A DNA stretch of 64,000 bases from Bhargavaea ginsengi (GCF_900109165.1 NZ_FNZF01000001.1:1-64000), one strand, 5' to 3'; counted from the stretch's first letter, positions 44,022-53,268 are shown. The notes: generated from the letters alone by a model not told the origin. Numbers and translations: made by a program.

Positions 44022-47000
44022 CTGGATCCCTCCAATTCGCAAATGGCTTCATATACCTCTTTCCATTCCTGCAGATTCACTGTCTTTTCAAGAACTTCTC
44101 TCTCCGAAGCGATGCGGGCAAGAGCACCATGCAACAGATGTTGACGGAGACCTTCAGACTCCAGTTCGGTCCACTGGGTGAAGTCTTCAATCATCCGCTT
44201 CTTCTCATTCTCCACATAGGCCTCTGCATCCTTCTTAGCGACTGCTTCCAGTGCATCGCGAAGCTTATCACGCCCGCCTCCCTCGAAGAAGTCTTTGTCA
44301 TTCTTATACAGACGGTTGACTGACGCGTGCTTGTTCGGATCCGGATAAACCGCCGGGAATGCGAGGCTTGCCTTGTCCTCGGGCTCGTACGGCGTCATGG
44401 AGAACATGGCATCCATGTCCCGGAGTTTCCGCTGCTCTTCGATGAACCTCATGCCAAGCCTGCGGATGGTAAAGTTCATGAGCCGGAAGTCAGTGACCTT
44501 CATTTCCTGGACAATGTCGAATCCTACTGCATCGAGCGCTTCCCGCAGCGCAATGGAGAGGGCTTCCCTGGACGGCTTGGCCGCGAATGTTGCCGGGTTA
44601 TATGCTTCACCGAAGAATTCATTGAACCGGAAGAATACGCGCTGGAGCACATAGTACAGCAACTCGTCCAGCTCAGCCTTGGAGTCATTCAGGATGACCG
44701 GCGCAGCCGATTGTGCGTAACGCTTCCGCAGTTCCTGCTCAAAACGGCGGAGCTCTTCCATCCGCTCCTCTTTTCTGGACCGGTTCCGTTCTGTCCGCTC
44801 GATGAGTTCTCCGAGCCGCTCAGCTGTCTTGCGGCTTTCCTCATTGAGTGCCTGGACGGCCAGGCCGCTCAGTTCGTCACCAAGGAAGTGATGGAACGCT
44901 TTTTCAAACTCCGGCATGCCGGATTCGAGGTCCGACTGCTCCTGCTTTTCCTTTAATGCAAGCAGGCTTGAGATACCGTAGAGCCGAGGGTTGCGGATGC
45001 CGAAGCGCTGGAGTTCGCCTCCGACGTACTGCTTGACCATGTCCGCTTCCTCTTCATTTGCCGCAAGGTCGATAGCGTTTACGAGGAAGAACATCTTGTC
45101 CATTTCGAACGCATCCTTCACCCGGCCGAGCTGGATGAGGAATTCCCTGTCCGCTGCCGCAAACGCGTGGTTATAATACGTCACGAACAGAATCGCATCC
45201 GCGTTGCGGATGTACTCAAATGCGACATCTGTATGCCGGGCGTTGATCGAGTCTGCCCCCGGCGTGTCAACGAGGGTGATTCCCCTTCGCGTCAGCTCGC
45301 AGTCATAGAAGAAATCGATCGATTCGACAAAGCAGCTGCGGCTTTCGTCGGCGACATACTTGCGGAACTCGTCTTCTTCCACATTGACTGTCTGCCCGAG
45401 CAGCATGCCCCGTTCCGGATACCCGTCACGGAATGCCCGGATAAACGAGCGGTGAAGCTGCTTTCCGTCTTCGATGTCTTCCTTTCCGATTGCATCGTCG
45501 GCTTGCCGGAACGCTTCATCGAGCGAGCGGACGGTCATGCCGAGCTGGGCAAATGCGCGTGTGACGTCTTCCGTCATGGCGTCCGGAGATTTCAGATGGA
45601 TGTCTGCGGTGCCGCTTTCGTGTTTGGCGCTTGCCGGACGGATCCGGTTAATGGCGGCAGTGGTCGGGTTCGGTGACACAGGAAGCACCGATTCCCCGAT
45701 CAGGGCGTTTGAAAACGATGATTTCCCGGCACTGAATGCGCCGAACAGAGCGATTGTGAAATCCTGCTTGCCGAGCCGGTCCGCTTTACGCATCAGATAA
45801 TCCGCAGTTTCCTGGAAGCCAGGAATCGGACGGACCTTTTCAGCGATCAATGACGCCTGGCGGATCGCCCCTTCGGTATCCACATGGCCAATTTCCTCAC
45901 GCACGGATTCTTCTGATGTCACTTCCTGCTCCACTTCCTTGCCGGGTGCCATTGATGGGTCAAATTCGATCACCGACTCCATCAATGTCCGTTCTTTGGC
46001 CTCCCAGTTATCGGCGAGCAGCCCTGCTTCCTTCTTTAGTCCGGACGGCGGTGATTCAAGTGATTTTCGGAAGTCTGTGATTTCGCTATCAGCCTCTTCA
46101 ATGGCGCGGATTGCGTCCGCTTTCCTGCTGAGCACGGAAGACTGCTGAAGCTCGGAATCCGTCCGTTCGTTTGCCGCATCGGCAATCCGTGCAGTCTGTT
46201 CGTTTTTCCATTCGTCGGTTTCTCGGATAAACCAGCGGATGGTTGACTGTCGCACCGATTCCGTGAAGTTCAATACCGTATCCCCGGTAACAAGTGCCCC
46301 TTGCGGCACCTGACTTTCAATGACCGAAAGCGGCAGATCGAAATCCAAATTGTCGATCCGGAGCGCTTCTTCGTCGGTCAGGAGGCCTGCTTCCCTGACT
46401 GCAGTTTTCATCAGGCCGCGAAGGTGGACCGCCACCTGAGCATCCGTGGTTTTCCGGTATGTGGAAAGAACTGCTTCCGCCCGGCGCTGCCTTTCCTCCT
46501 CGGTCTTTTTCCCGCTGAACAGGAAGCCGACCTTGAACGACTTTGACTGTGCTTCCAGATAATCTTTCATGAGATCGCGTACTTCAAACGGCATAAGCCC
46601 GGCATTTTCAAGGAGATCCTTCCGCTTGGACTCAAAGTCATCCTGCCAGCGTTCAGGCGACAGCAGCTCGACCCGCCTCGAAGCATCGGCCGCTTCTTCC
46701 TTGATTTCCTCACGGCGTCCCCACTCTTCTTCCGACAGGACATCCGCATAAGTCGCCTTTCGCTCTTCCCGCTCATCTTCCAGGAACCGGATGTGTTCAT
46801 CGGCAAGCTTTCGCAGAGTGCCTTCACCAGATGCCAGGAGGGACTCTTCGCGGTTTTGAATGGATGTCGCGACCAGAGTTTCTACTTTCTCAAAATCATT
46901 ATGCGGAAGGTTACGCTCGCGCAGGGAGGTGAAAAAGATCCCTTTCGGATGGACACCCCATGAACCAAACGATTCCCGAACGGAATTTTTGAAGTCTTCG

Positions 47001-47641
47001 AAGCTCAGCTCTGCCTCGCGGTGCTTGTCGATCTGGTTGACGATCAGATACACATTTTCGTTATAGGTCATCAGGTTCTTTGTGAACGTGAAGTTGAGCC
47101 CTGACTGGACGTGGTTATAGTCCATGACATAGAACACCAGGTCCGCCACGTGCAGGGATGACTCTGTCGAAAGACGGTGTGCATCATCAGTCGAGTCGAC
47201 ACCCGGTGTGTCCATAACGGTCACGCCTTCCGGGAGTGCAGAATCCTTGTGGCCTACCTCGATTTCGGAGACGGCCTGGCCGTCTTTAGAGAATTCCTTT
47301 ACATAGCTGACATCAACATCACCCGTGAAGCGGATCGGCGCGCCGTCCGTCCGGTGGATTATGGCGAAGTCATCATCTGCTTTATGTACATTTACGATAT
47401 TGGCACTTGTCGGAATCGGCCCGGTCGCCAGGATGTCGACGCCTGTAAGGGCGTTGATCATGCTTGATTTCCCTGCGGAGAAGTGGCCCGCAAATCCGAC
47501 AATGTAATCGTTCTTCATCAGTTTCCTAGCAAAACGCTCCGCTTTTTCGGCGCGCTCACGGTCCCCGTTCTCACGGAAAAGCACCGCCAGCTGAGCCGCC
47601 TGCCGGATTAAAGTTTCGTGTTGTTGTGCAATTTGCGCCAT
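44018..47641 (-). CDS. dynA: Bacterial dynamin-like protein DynA (fused double GTPase)
   Basis: About 1207 residues, near the 1193 of B. subtilis DynA/YpbR. Two complete dynamin-type units are fused head to tail. The first P-loop is GHFSAGKSS (residue near 50) with DTPGVDS, and the second is GAFSAGKSS with DTPGADS. Long helical stalks lie between and after them. It tethers and fuses membranes, and is linked to membrane repair and phage tolerance. The ATG of MAQIAQQ is chosen; an upstream frame to 47683 lacks a better ribosome site. It is followed by a coupled sulfurtransferase gene. Confidence 0.94.
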   Translation of the reverse strand: MAQIAQQHETLIRQAAQLAVLFRENGDRERAEKAERFARKLMKNDYIVGFAGHFSAGKSSMINALTGVDILATGPIPTSANIVNVHKADDDFAIIHRTDGAPIRFTGDVDVSYVKEFSKDGQAVSEIEVGHKDSALPEGVTVMDTPGVDSTDDAHRLSTESSLHVADLVFYVMDYNHVQSGLNFTFTKNLMTYNENVYLIVNQIDKHREAELSFEDFKNSVRESFGSWGVHPKGIFFTSLRERNLPHNDFEKVETLVATSIQNREESLLASGEGTLRKLADEHIRFLEDEREERKATYADVLSEEEWGRREEIKEEAADASRRVELLSPERWQDDFESKRKDLLENAGLMPFEVRDLMKDYLEAQSKSFKVGFLFSGKKTEEERQRRAEAVLSTYRKTTDAQVAVHLRGLMKTAVREAGLLTDEEALRIDNLDFDLPLSVIESQVPQGALVTGDTVLNFTESVRQSTIRWFIRETDEWKNEQTARIADAANERTDSELQQSSVLSRKADAIRAIEEADSEITDFRKSLESPPSGLKKEAGLLADNWEAKERTLMESVIEFDPSMAPGKEVEQEVTSEESVREEIGHVDTEGAIRQASLIAEKVRPIPGFQETADYLMRKADRLGKQDFTIALFGAFSAGKSSFSNALIGESVLPVSPNPTTAAINRIRPASAKHESGTADIHLKSPDAMTEDVTRAFAQLGMTVRSLDEAFRQADDAIGKEDIEDGKQLHRSFIRAFRDGYPERGMLLGQTVNVEEDEFRKYVADESRSCFVESIDFFYDCELTRRGITLVDTPGADSINARHTDVAFEYIRNADAILFVTYYNHAFAAADREFLIQLGRVKDAFEMDKMFFLVNAIDLAANEEEADMVKQYVGGELQRFGIRNPRLYGISSLLALKEKQEQSDLESGMPEFEKAFHHFLGDELSGLAVQALNEESRKTAERLGELIERTERNRSRKEERMEELRRFEQELRKRYAQSAAPVILNDSKAELDELLYYVLQRVFFRFNEFFGEAYNPATFAAKPSREALSIALREALDAVGFDIVQEMKVTDFRLMNFTIRRLGMRFIEEQRKLRDMDAMFSMTPYEPEDKASLAFPAVYPDPNKHASVNRLYKNDKDFFEGGGRDKLRDALEAVAKKDAEAYVENEKKRMIEDFTQWTELESEGLRQHLLHGALARIASEREVLEKTVNLQEWKEVYEAICELEGSR

Positions 47642-47702
47642 AGGCCATAAATCTCCTCTGTCTCTATTTTCTTGTGCTATCATATCATTTTTTCACTGTA
47701 GC

Positions 47703-47820
47703 GTGGCAGAGGAGAAGGAATTGGGGCAGCACCGGTTAGGAACCGGGAGACTCCAGCTAAGATTAAGGCGTTGCCGCCGCTAATCCGTGACATGCCGGCG
47801 CGAAGCCCCCTACCTGCCAC
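47703..47820. other. 118-bp multi-hairpin element upstream of dynA
   Basis: Ends GTGGCAG (47703-47709) and CTGCCAC (47814-47820) pair, followed inward by GGGGC with GCCCC. Inside are hairpins CCGGTT-AGG-AACCGG (47732-47746) and GATTA.GGCG-TTGC-CGCC..TAATC (47761-47785). No frame or known riboswitch is recognised. It could be a leader RNA of dynA, a separate small RNA, or a short mobile element. Confidence 0.45.
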
Positions 47821-47847
47821 TATCCTGCCAATCGCACAACAAAAAAA

Positions 47848-47868
47848 CCTTCCGCATTATGCGGAAGG
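47848..47868 (-). terminator. Terminator overlapping the end of ypvA
   Basis: Perfect stem CCTTCCGCA-TTA-TGCGGAAGG followed by seven T on the minus strand. The TAA stop codon of ypvA lies in the stem-loop itself. Confidence 0.88.
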
Positions 47869-49755
47869 CAGGCTGTCTGGCTGAACAGGAAGAACCTTAA
47901 GGATCTCCTCTTCAGCTTTCAGATCATTTTCGTCAAGCAGCAATTGAATATCTCCATGGTCCTCGGACGTCCGGATCAGACGGCCTATGCCTTGCCGGAG
48001 GCGCAGAAGCATGTAAGGCAGATCGATGTCGCGGTGGGCATCTTCAGCGAACCGGCGCTTCGCTTCGAAAAGCGGGTCGTCCGGCGGGTACGGAAGATCG
48101 TGAATAATGACGCGGGTCAGCGCCTCACCCGGTATATCGAGTCCCTCCCATAGATGCCAGGAGCACAGCACCTGTGCCTTGCCCTCCTGGAAATCACGGA
48201 CCATCGCGGACAGTGCACGGTCTCCTTCGAACAGGAAGCGAGGGTCACCACCAGTCGCTTTCCGGAAAACATCCATTGTAGCCTTTGACCGGAAGAGAAT
48301 GAGTGACTGCTGTCCATCATCTTCTGTAAGCCGTAAAACTTCAGAAGCTTTGTCGGCAGCATCCGTCACCCTGATCTTCATCACTTCATCGTACTCAAAC
48401 GGCGACTCGACGGAGAAGGACTTGTGATCACGGATACCGAGAGAACCGGCAAGGAAAGAAAAGTCTCCGTCCACCGACATCGTCGCGGACGAGAAGATGA
48501 CTGGCATCTTCTTCGAGAATAACAGTTCCTCCAGCATATCCGTCACTAAACGCGGCATGATGACGAGTGTCTCATCACCGTTTTCATCTTCCAGCCAGTC
48601 TACCGCTTCCCCGTTCTCGCAGAAAAGCTTCATTGAATGGATATATTGCTCAAGGTATTCTTCTGCAATCTTCAAGTCGTATTCCGGGATGACATAAAGG
48701 TCAGAATCGAATACGAGCTCTTCAAGGATATCGATGGCAAGCTTCACGACTGTCGCAGCATGATCGCCGATCGCCTTGGAGCGAACGATCGCGCGGCGGT
48801 CACCCTCTCCTTGTGCTGATTCATGCAGCAGGCGGAACAGTTCCGCGTGACGGTCGATCAGCGCCTCCATGAGGACCAGCGTCTTCTCGCGGACACCATC
48901 GACCATAATGCGTGACAATACCGTATCAATGGTACGCTCCTGTACGCGGTACGTGAACGCCTTTTGCGCTGCATATTCCAGAAGATGGCCTTCGTCGAAT
49001 ACGACAACGGAGGATTCCGGCAGGAGCGGAAGCTGGCCCTGGCGGCTGCGGGACTCTTTCGTCCAGAGATGTTCCATATAGAAGTCTTGAGAGCAGATGA
49101 TCAGATCGGTCGAAGCCCGGTAGTGGTTCCGGTGGAGTGTCTGGCCGCAACGGTTACGGAGTTCGCACGAACCGCACTGGTAAAGCGGATCGTAGTTGAC
49201 CGAGCTCCAGTCCTCGTCGGACAGGTCCGGATAATCAGAGCGTGCGCCGTACGGGTCAAGCCGCATCATCGAACCGTGGCCCCTTACAAAGTCCGGCAGG
49301 CTGGCGTCGATGTCATCAGCAACGTCCGTTACGCCTTTGGATTCATCGAGGCGCTTGAGACACAGATACTGCTCACGGGACTTTGCAAGACGGACGTCAA
49401 CTATCAGTCCGAGCGCCCGCTCCAGCTTGCCGATATCTCCGGTTTCCTTGACCAGCTGGTCGATAAGTGTCTCGTCGGCACATGCAATGATTGCGGGCTT
49501 CCCGGTGTATCGCGCATATGCGACAGCGGGCAGCAAATAAGCGATCGTCTTGCCCGTGCCGACCCCCGCTTCCGCGAACAACACCGACTTGTCCTTGAGC
49601 GCCTGGCCAATCTGGAATGCCATGAACACCTGCTCATCTCGCAGGTCAAAGCCCTTCTCGGTCAGCTCATCGTACAGCACATCGCCGATCCAGTCGTCGA
49701 GTGACTCAAAAAACGACCGCTCCCGGTCCAATGCAAACGGAATCGCCTGTTTCAA
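47857..49755 (-). CDS. ypvA: DinG/XPD-type helicase YpvA
   Basis: About 632 residues, against about 640 for B. subtilis YpvA. The DEAH-type SF2 helicase has Walker A EAGVGTGKT, an iron-sulfur Cys cluster (CGSCELRNRC preceded by YLCLKRL), Walker B VFDEGHLL, and C-terminal LRQGIGRLIRT. It unwinds DNA and is probably involved in repair. The TTG at 49755 has GGGGG seven bases upstream; a 45-codon upward extension to 49890 is not supported. Confidence 0.92.
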   Translation of the reverse strand: MKQAIPFALDRERSFFESLDDWIGDVLYDELTEKGFDLRDEQVFMAFQIGQALKDKSVLFAEAGVGTGKTIAYLLPAVAYARYTGKPAIIACADETLIDQLVKETGDIGKLERALGLIVDVRLAKSREQYLCLKRLDESKGVTDVADDIDASLPDFVRGHGSMMRLDPYGARSDYPDLSDEDWSSVNYDPLYQCGSCELRNRCGQTLHRNHYRASTDLIICSQDFYMEHLWTKESRSRQGQLPLLPESSVVVFDEGHLLEYAAQKAFTYRVQERTIDTVLSRIMVDGVREKTLVLMEALIDRHAELFRLLHESAQGEGDRRAIVRSKAIGDHAATVVKLAIDILEELVFDSDLYVIPEYDLKIAEEYLEQYIHSMKLFCENGEAVDWLEDENGDETLVIMPRLVTDMLEELLFSKKMPVIFSSATMSVDGDFSFLAGSLGIRDHKSFSVESPFEYDEVMKIRVTDAADKASEVLRLTEDDGQQSLILFRSKATMDVFRKATGGDPRFLFEGDRALSAMVRDFQEGKAQVLCSWHLWEGLDIPGEALTRVIIHDLPYPPDDPLFEAKRRFAEDAHRDIDLPYMLLRLRQGIGRLIRTSEDHGDIQLLLDENDLKAEEEILKVLPVQPDSLPSA

Positions 49756-49844
49756 TCGAAAGCCCCCTGTAAACGTAATGAAAGCATTTTTCCAATCTGG
49801 CGGAAAAATGCACGATTTTATGAGTATAGCACGCCATGAAAAAA

Positions 49845-49874
49845 GTGGGAAGCATTTAAGTCTATGCTTCCCAC
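49845..49874 (-). terminator. Terminator of the sigma/anti-sigma pair
   Basis: 11-bp stem GTGGGAAGCAT / ATGCTTCCCAC followed by TTTTTTC on the minus strand. Confidence 0.85.
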
Positions 49875-49886
49875 CAGTTGTCCGTT

Positions 49887-51191
49887 TCATTCAAGACGGA
49901 TCGTCACGTCGCCTTCGATGTAATTCGGATAGGCGAAGAAATGGATGGTGATCGGATTCACGTAATCTCCGTTTGTGAACCTCATGTCATTGTAACTGTA
50001 TTCGCCGATATGCCAGGCACCGCCCGATGAAAGGTCGATTGTTGTCCCATTAGCATCAACCGCACTCCCCAGGTATCCGTAGCCGAACTCAGGACCCGTC
50101 CGGAGCTGCGTTTCAACCAGTGTCGGTGACAGCTCCGTCACTGCAAGCTTTCCGTCTGACGGTGTCTCGAGAACTTCACCGGTAAGTGTATTGACGACGA
50201 GCTTCTCGGTTTTGTCGAGGGCCTGCATCCGATTCATGCGGAAGACCATCAGATCGGGCTGCTCGAAATAGTTGCTCTGCAGGAAGTAGAGATCAGTGCC
50301 GTCTTCATCCTGCGTTGCAGTCATTCCGTTTGTGATCCGGCTCCATACTTCCCCGTCCCCGTCCTCGATCCGGAGATCCTCATACTGCAGGATGTCCATC
50401 GCGTTTCCCGGATCTTCCTTTATTTTGACGGCGACTTTCAGCGGATGGACCGTGATTGATTGGATGGTGAGTTTTTGCCCATCTACAGTGACCTTTCGAT
50501 CCAGTTCGTACACCTTGCCTTCCGCGACAGGCTTCTTGATGGAGAACGGAAGGCTGAATTGATGGTCTTCCGCATCACGAATACTGAGTTTTAATTCGAA
50601 TTCCTGACTATCCGTCGGCAGCGGTTCGATAAAGTTGTAATGGATCAGCTGCTCATTGCTCATTTTGCCGTCTTCGGACGGATAGTTGAAGCTGATGCCC
50701 TGGTGTTCGAGCAGTACATTTCCAGAATAAAGTTCAATTTTGTCGATCTGGGGATTTTTCATACCGGTTGTTGAATCAACCGTGTAGGAAATGACCATCC
50801 CGGACTGGTCGACGATGACTCCGTTTAAGGTGACTGTGACGGTTCCGTCCGAGTCGGTTGCATGGATTTCTTCATAATAGTCGTTGGCAATGATCGCCTT
50901 CATGCCTTTGTCGTACTGAATCATCTCCACAATCTGCGACATCCCCGGGAGGCTGGAAACAGCGTGGGCAAATGCCGGCGAGACCCTGATGGTCATTACA
51001 AAAGCCAGCAACAGGGCAGCAACGGCTGCTGCCGGCCACACTAAGCGCCGGGCTGTTTTTTTTCGGGTATGTTGCTGCTCCGCCTGCCGGACACCCGCCC
51101 TGATTGCATTAGACAGTGCTTCTTCCGGAATCGGAATCTGATCCATCTGCTCCTTCATGCTCCGAAGCCGCTCTTCTTCACGCTCAGTCAT
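49887..51191 (-). CDS. DUF4179 membrane anti-sigma factor-like protein
   Basis: 434 residues. The cytoplasmic N terminus of about 45 residues is followed by one membrane helix (about 47-67) and a large extracytoplasmic DUF4179 domain. This layout, and the 8-base overlap with an ECF sigma gene upstream, fits a transmembrane anti-sigma factor that holds its sigma at the membrane. The trigger is unknown. No zinc-binding HxxxCxxC anti-sigma motif is seen at the N terminus. Confidence 0.8.
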   Translation of the reverse strand: MTEREEERLRSMKEQMDQIPIPEEALSNAIRAGVRQAEQQHTRKKTARRLVWPAAAVAALLLAFVMTIRVSPAFAHAVSSLPGMSQIVEMIQYDKGMKAIIANDYYEEIHATDSDGTVTVTLNGVIVDQSGMVISYTVDSTTGMKNPQIDKIELYSGNVLLEHQGISFNYPSEDGKMSNEQLIHYNFIEPLPTDSQEFELKLSIRDAEDHQFSLPFSIKKPVAEGKVYELDRKVTVDGQKLTIQSITVHPLKVAVKIKEDPGNAMDILQYEDLRIEDGDGEVWSRITNGMTATQDEDGTDLYFLQSNYFEQPDLMVFRMNRMQALDKTEKLVVNTLTGEVLETPSDGKLAVTELSPTLVETQLRTGPEFGYGYLGSAVDANGTTIDLSSGGAWHIGEYSYNDMRFTNGDYVNPITIHFFAYPNYIEGDVTIRLE

Positions 51192-51702
51192 CTGTGTGCC
51201 CTCCCTTCCCGTTTATGAAATCCCGCAAAGTCCGAAGCGACTTGTGTAGGCGGGACTTAACAGTGCCCTCCGGAATTTTCTCGATCTTCGCGATTTCTTT
51301 GATCTTCATGTCCTCGAAATACTTCAGATGGATCAGCCGGCGCGACGCCCCAGGCAGGGAGTGGAGGGCCTCCTCAATGATAAGGAAGTCGTCACCGGTA
51401 TGCCCGATACTTTCCGGCATCCGGTCGGTTACCGGTTCACGCCTCGCATTCTTCAATTCATCCTGGCAGTAGTTGATCATGATCCGCGTCAGCCATGTTC
51501 TCGCATATGAGGGCTCTTTCAGCCGCCTGATATTGCGGAAAGCCCTCACCGTCACTTCCTGAACCGCCTCCACAGCGGCATGCTCTGATTTAAGGAAAGC
51601 GTACGCCGTACGATACAGCGACACCTTATGCAGCTCCATCAGCTGGACGAACGCCTCTGCATCTCCCCTGATTGAGCGCTCAGCCAGCTCTCTTTCTTCC
51701 AT
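51184..51702 (-). CDS. ECF-type RNA polymerase sigma factor
   Basis: 172 residues. Region 2 (LYRTAYAFLKSEHAAVEAVQ, then TWLTRIMINYC) binds core and the -10. Region 4 (LHSLPGASRRLIHLKYFED, then EIAKIEKIPEGTVKSRLHK) binds the -35. It resembles the SigV/SigM-type extracytoplasmic stress sigmas. The ATG follows GGGGGAAGG. It is co-expressed with its presumed anti-sigma, and a self-type promoter precedes it. Confidence 0.9.
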   Translation of the reverse strand: MEERELAERSIRGDAEAFVQLMELHKVSLYRTAYAFLKSEHAAVEAVQEVTVRAFRNIRRLKEPSYARTWLTRIMINYCQDELKNARREPVTDRMPESIGHTGDDFLIIEEALHSLPGASRRLIHLKYFEDMKIKEIAKIEKIPEGTVKSRLHKSLRTLRDFINGKGGHTDD

Positions 51703-51735
51703 GGCCTTCCCCCGCTTCCAATATCTCTGTACTTA

Positions 51736-51763
51736 TTAGACAGGCGAAACCGAGAAAAGTTCA
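51736..51763 (-). promoter_or_regulatory. Candidate autoregulatory ECF promoter
   Basis: On the minus strand TGAACT, 16 bases, GTCTAA, with TTTTC directly after the first box. ECF promoters of Bacillus have TGAAC(N)TTT and CGT-type -10 boxes at this spacing. The start point would lie about 26 bases before the sigma gene. Confidence 0.55.
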
Positions 51764-51940
51764 AGGGAAATTGGTGAAATTTGAATTTGTTTTTGAAGAA
51801 AGTGTGTTGGGGCGGGATTTTTCCGGAATCGAGAGGCCGCAAAATGAGAAATTGGGGTTTGTTTTGGTGGGAAAATTGAAAAATGGCGATTTGCCTTTTC
51901 TCTCATTCCTGACTTTAATACGGGAAAGGGGGTGGATTCT

Positions 51941-52939
51941 TTGGAGGAGCGTAATTATCCTCTGTATCTCTACGCTACGAACCGCTTGCTGGCAAGGCTG
52001 AACGATCAGAATCCAAAGTACGGTGAAATAAAACGTGAACTCACGACAACCCGCTTGGGTTACCAGGGAGAGCTCCGTTCGGATCAGCAGATCAGTCGTT
52101 CCCGTTTGCCACAAGGCAACCGGATATTGCATGACCTGACTGTGCGTGTATACGATGAAGACCCTGTCCAGATTGATACACTAGTGCTTACTCCGCACTT
52201 TGCCTATATCCTCGAAGTCAAAAACATCAGCGGAAAGCTCGAGCTCGTACAGCAGCCGGCTTTGCTTAAACGGACTACCCGAGACGGGAAATCTAATTAT
52301 TTCCAGTCTCCTTTCGTTCAATTAAACACGGCAGTCAACACGCTTAACTTTTGGCTGCTCGCACAAGACATCGATATTCCGGTGATCGGCGCGGTATTCC
52401 TTGCTTCCAAATACGCAGAACCCCATTTTGAAAAAAAGATGCCGGTGCACTTTATTCGAGAAATCCCCGATGTTCTGCACAGCGAAATCACCAACCGCCC
52501 GAAATTGATTAACGAGGCCACAGTCGATTGGATCGCCACGGCGCTCCGAAACGAAGAAATCCCTTATGAACAGTTTCCACTCTGCAATCACTTTGACCTC
52601 GCTCCGGTGGATCTCTTTACAGACTCCCTTTGCAGAAAATGTCTAGGCCGACTGGAGACCTCAACAAAACGTATTGGGACATGCCTCAAATGTAATAATC
52701 GGCAATGGATTCCCTACACCGAAACGATGGTCGATTATTTTCTCATCTTCAACAAAACCGCCACACTAGCCAGTTGCTCAAAATTCCTCAATCTGGGACG
52801 CTCGAAAACTGCAAAGATCATGAAATCTCCTTTATTCAAGCGCCGTGGCAATACGAACCGAACCTCATTTGAACTGAACCGTCCAAATATGAAGATATCA
52901 CCTGACGGAAAATTAATGATCCCGGGAGAGAGGAAGTGA
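51941..52939 (+). CDS. NERD-domain nuclease-related protein with zinc ribbon
   Basis: About 332 residues. The NERD core lies at 55-175 (IDTLVLTPHFAYILEVKN, where Asp, Glu and Lys fit the nuclease core). Then come two Cys pairs (CRKC, CLKC) forming a zinc ribbon at 220-245 and a C-terminal helix-turn-helix-like segment (ASCSKFLNLGRSKTAKIM). The role is unknown; DNA processing is inferred. It starts at TTG eight bases after AAAGGGGG. It stands alone on the plus strand among leftward genes, and an array of 52-bp repeats begins just after it. Confidence 0.8.
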   Translation: MEERNYPLYLYATNRLLARLNDQNPKYGEIKRELTTTRLGYQGELRSDQQISRSRLPQGNRILHDLTVRVYDEDPVQIDTLVLTPHFAYILEVKNISGKLELVQQPALLKRTTRDGKSNYFQSPFVQLNTAVNTLNFWLLAQDIDIPVIGAVFLASKYAEPHFEKKMPVHFIREIPDVLHSEITNRPKLINEATVDWIATALRNEEIPYEQFPLCNHFDLAPVDLFTDSLCRKCLGRLETSTKRIGTCLKCNNRQWIPYTETMVDYFLIFNKTATLASCSKFLNLGRSKTAKIMKSPLFKRRGNTNRTSFELNRPNMKISPDGKLMIPGERK

Positions 52940-52993
52940 ATGGGAATTCGGCGCGGTGGCGTTTCGTTCGTGAACCTATGCGGAAGCGCTAGT

Positions 52994-53236
52994 TTTTCAT
53001 ACTCGAACTTCTCGGATTCGTACGCAACCCTTGGGGCGCTGCACTTTTCATACGCGAACTTCCTCGATTCGTACGCATACCCTGAGGGCGGCACACTTTT
53101 CGTACGCAAACTTCCTCGGTTCGTACGCAAACCAGGGGAGCGCTGCACTTTTCGTACGCGAACTTCTTGGATTCGTACGCAAACCCTGGGAGCGCCTCTC
53201 TTTTCGTACGCGAATTCTTTGAATTCGCACGCAAAC
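52994..53236. repeat. Tandem 52-bp repeat array 1 (about 4.7 units) between convergent genes
   Basis: Units start at 52994, 53045, 53097, 53149 and 53201, with lengths 51, 52, 52, 52 and a partial unit. Each unit is TTTTCGTACGC(G/A)AACTT, then a short variable part, then GATTCGTACGCAAACC, then a GC-rich GGGAGCGCT-type tail. The 9-mer TTCGTACGC occurs twice per unit, 21 bp apart. A degenerate earlier half unit is visible from 52960. The unit length is not a multiple of three, so it is not a peptide repeat. The rest of the 52940-53268 gap is the terminator of the leftward gene. Confidence 0.92.
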
Positions 53237-53240
53237 AAAA

Positions 53241-53262
53241 AAACCGGGCGTCGGCCCGGTTT
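53241..53262 (-). terminator. Terminator of the rRNA methyltransferase-like gene
   Basis: AAACCGGGC-GTCG-GCCCGGTTT with TTTTGTTTG following on the minus strand. Confidence 0.85.
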
Positions 53263-53268
53263 CCCCAT

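Noticed and set aside
47700-47820. Considered as a cobalamin or guanidine riboswitch
   Set aside because: The conserved core words of these classes are not present; only generic stems are seen.
49756-49890. 45-residue N-terminal extension of ypvA
   Set aside because: It would overlap the terminator of the upstream sigma/anti-sigma unit; the TTG at 49755 has a good ribosome site and gives the family length.
52994-53236. Considered as a CRISPR array
   Set aside because: Units are contiguous 52-bp tandem copies with diverged tails rather than constant repeats separated by unique spacers, and no cas genes are nearby.
52994-53236. Considered as clustered LexA boxes because of GAAC and TTCG words
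   Set aside because: The CGAAC-N4-GTTCG arrangement never occurs; the spacing of the words is different.
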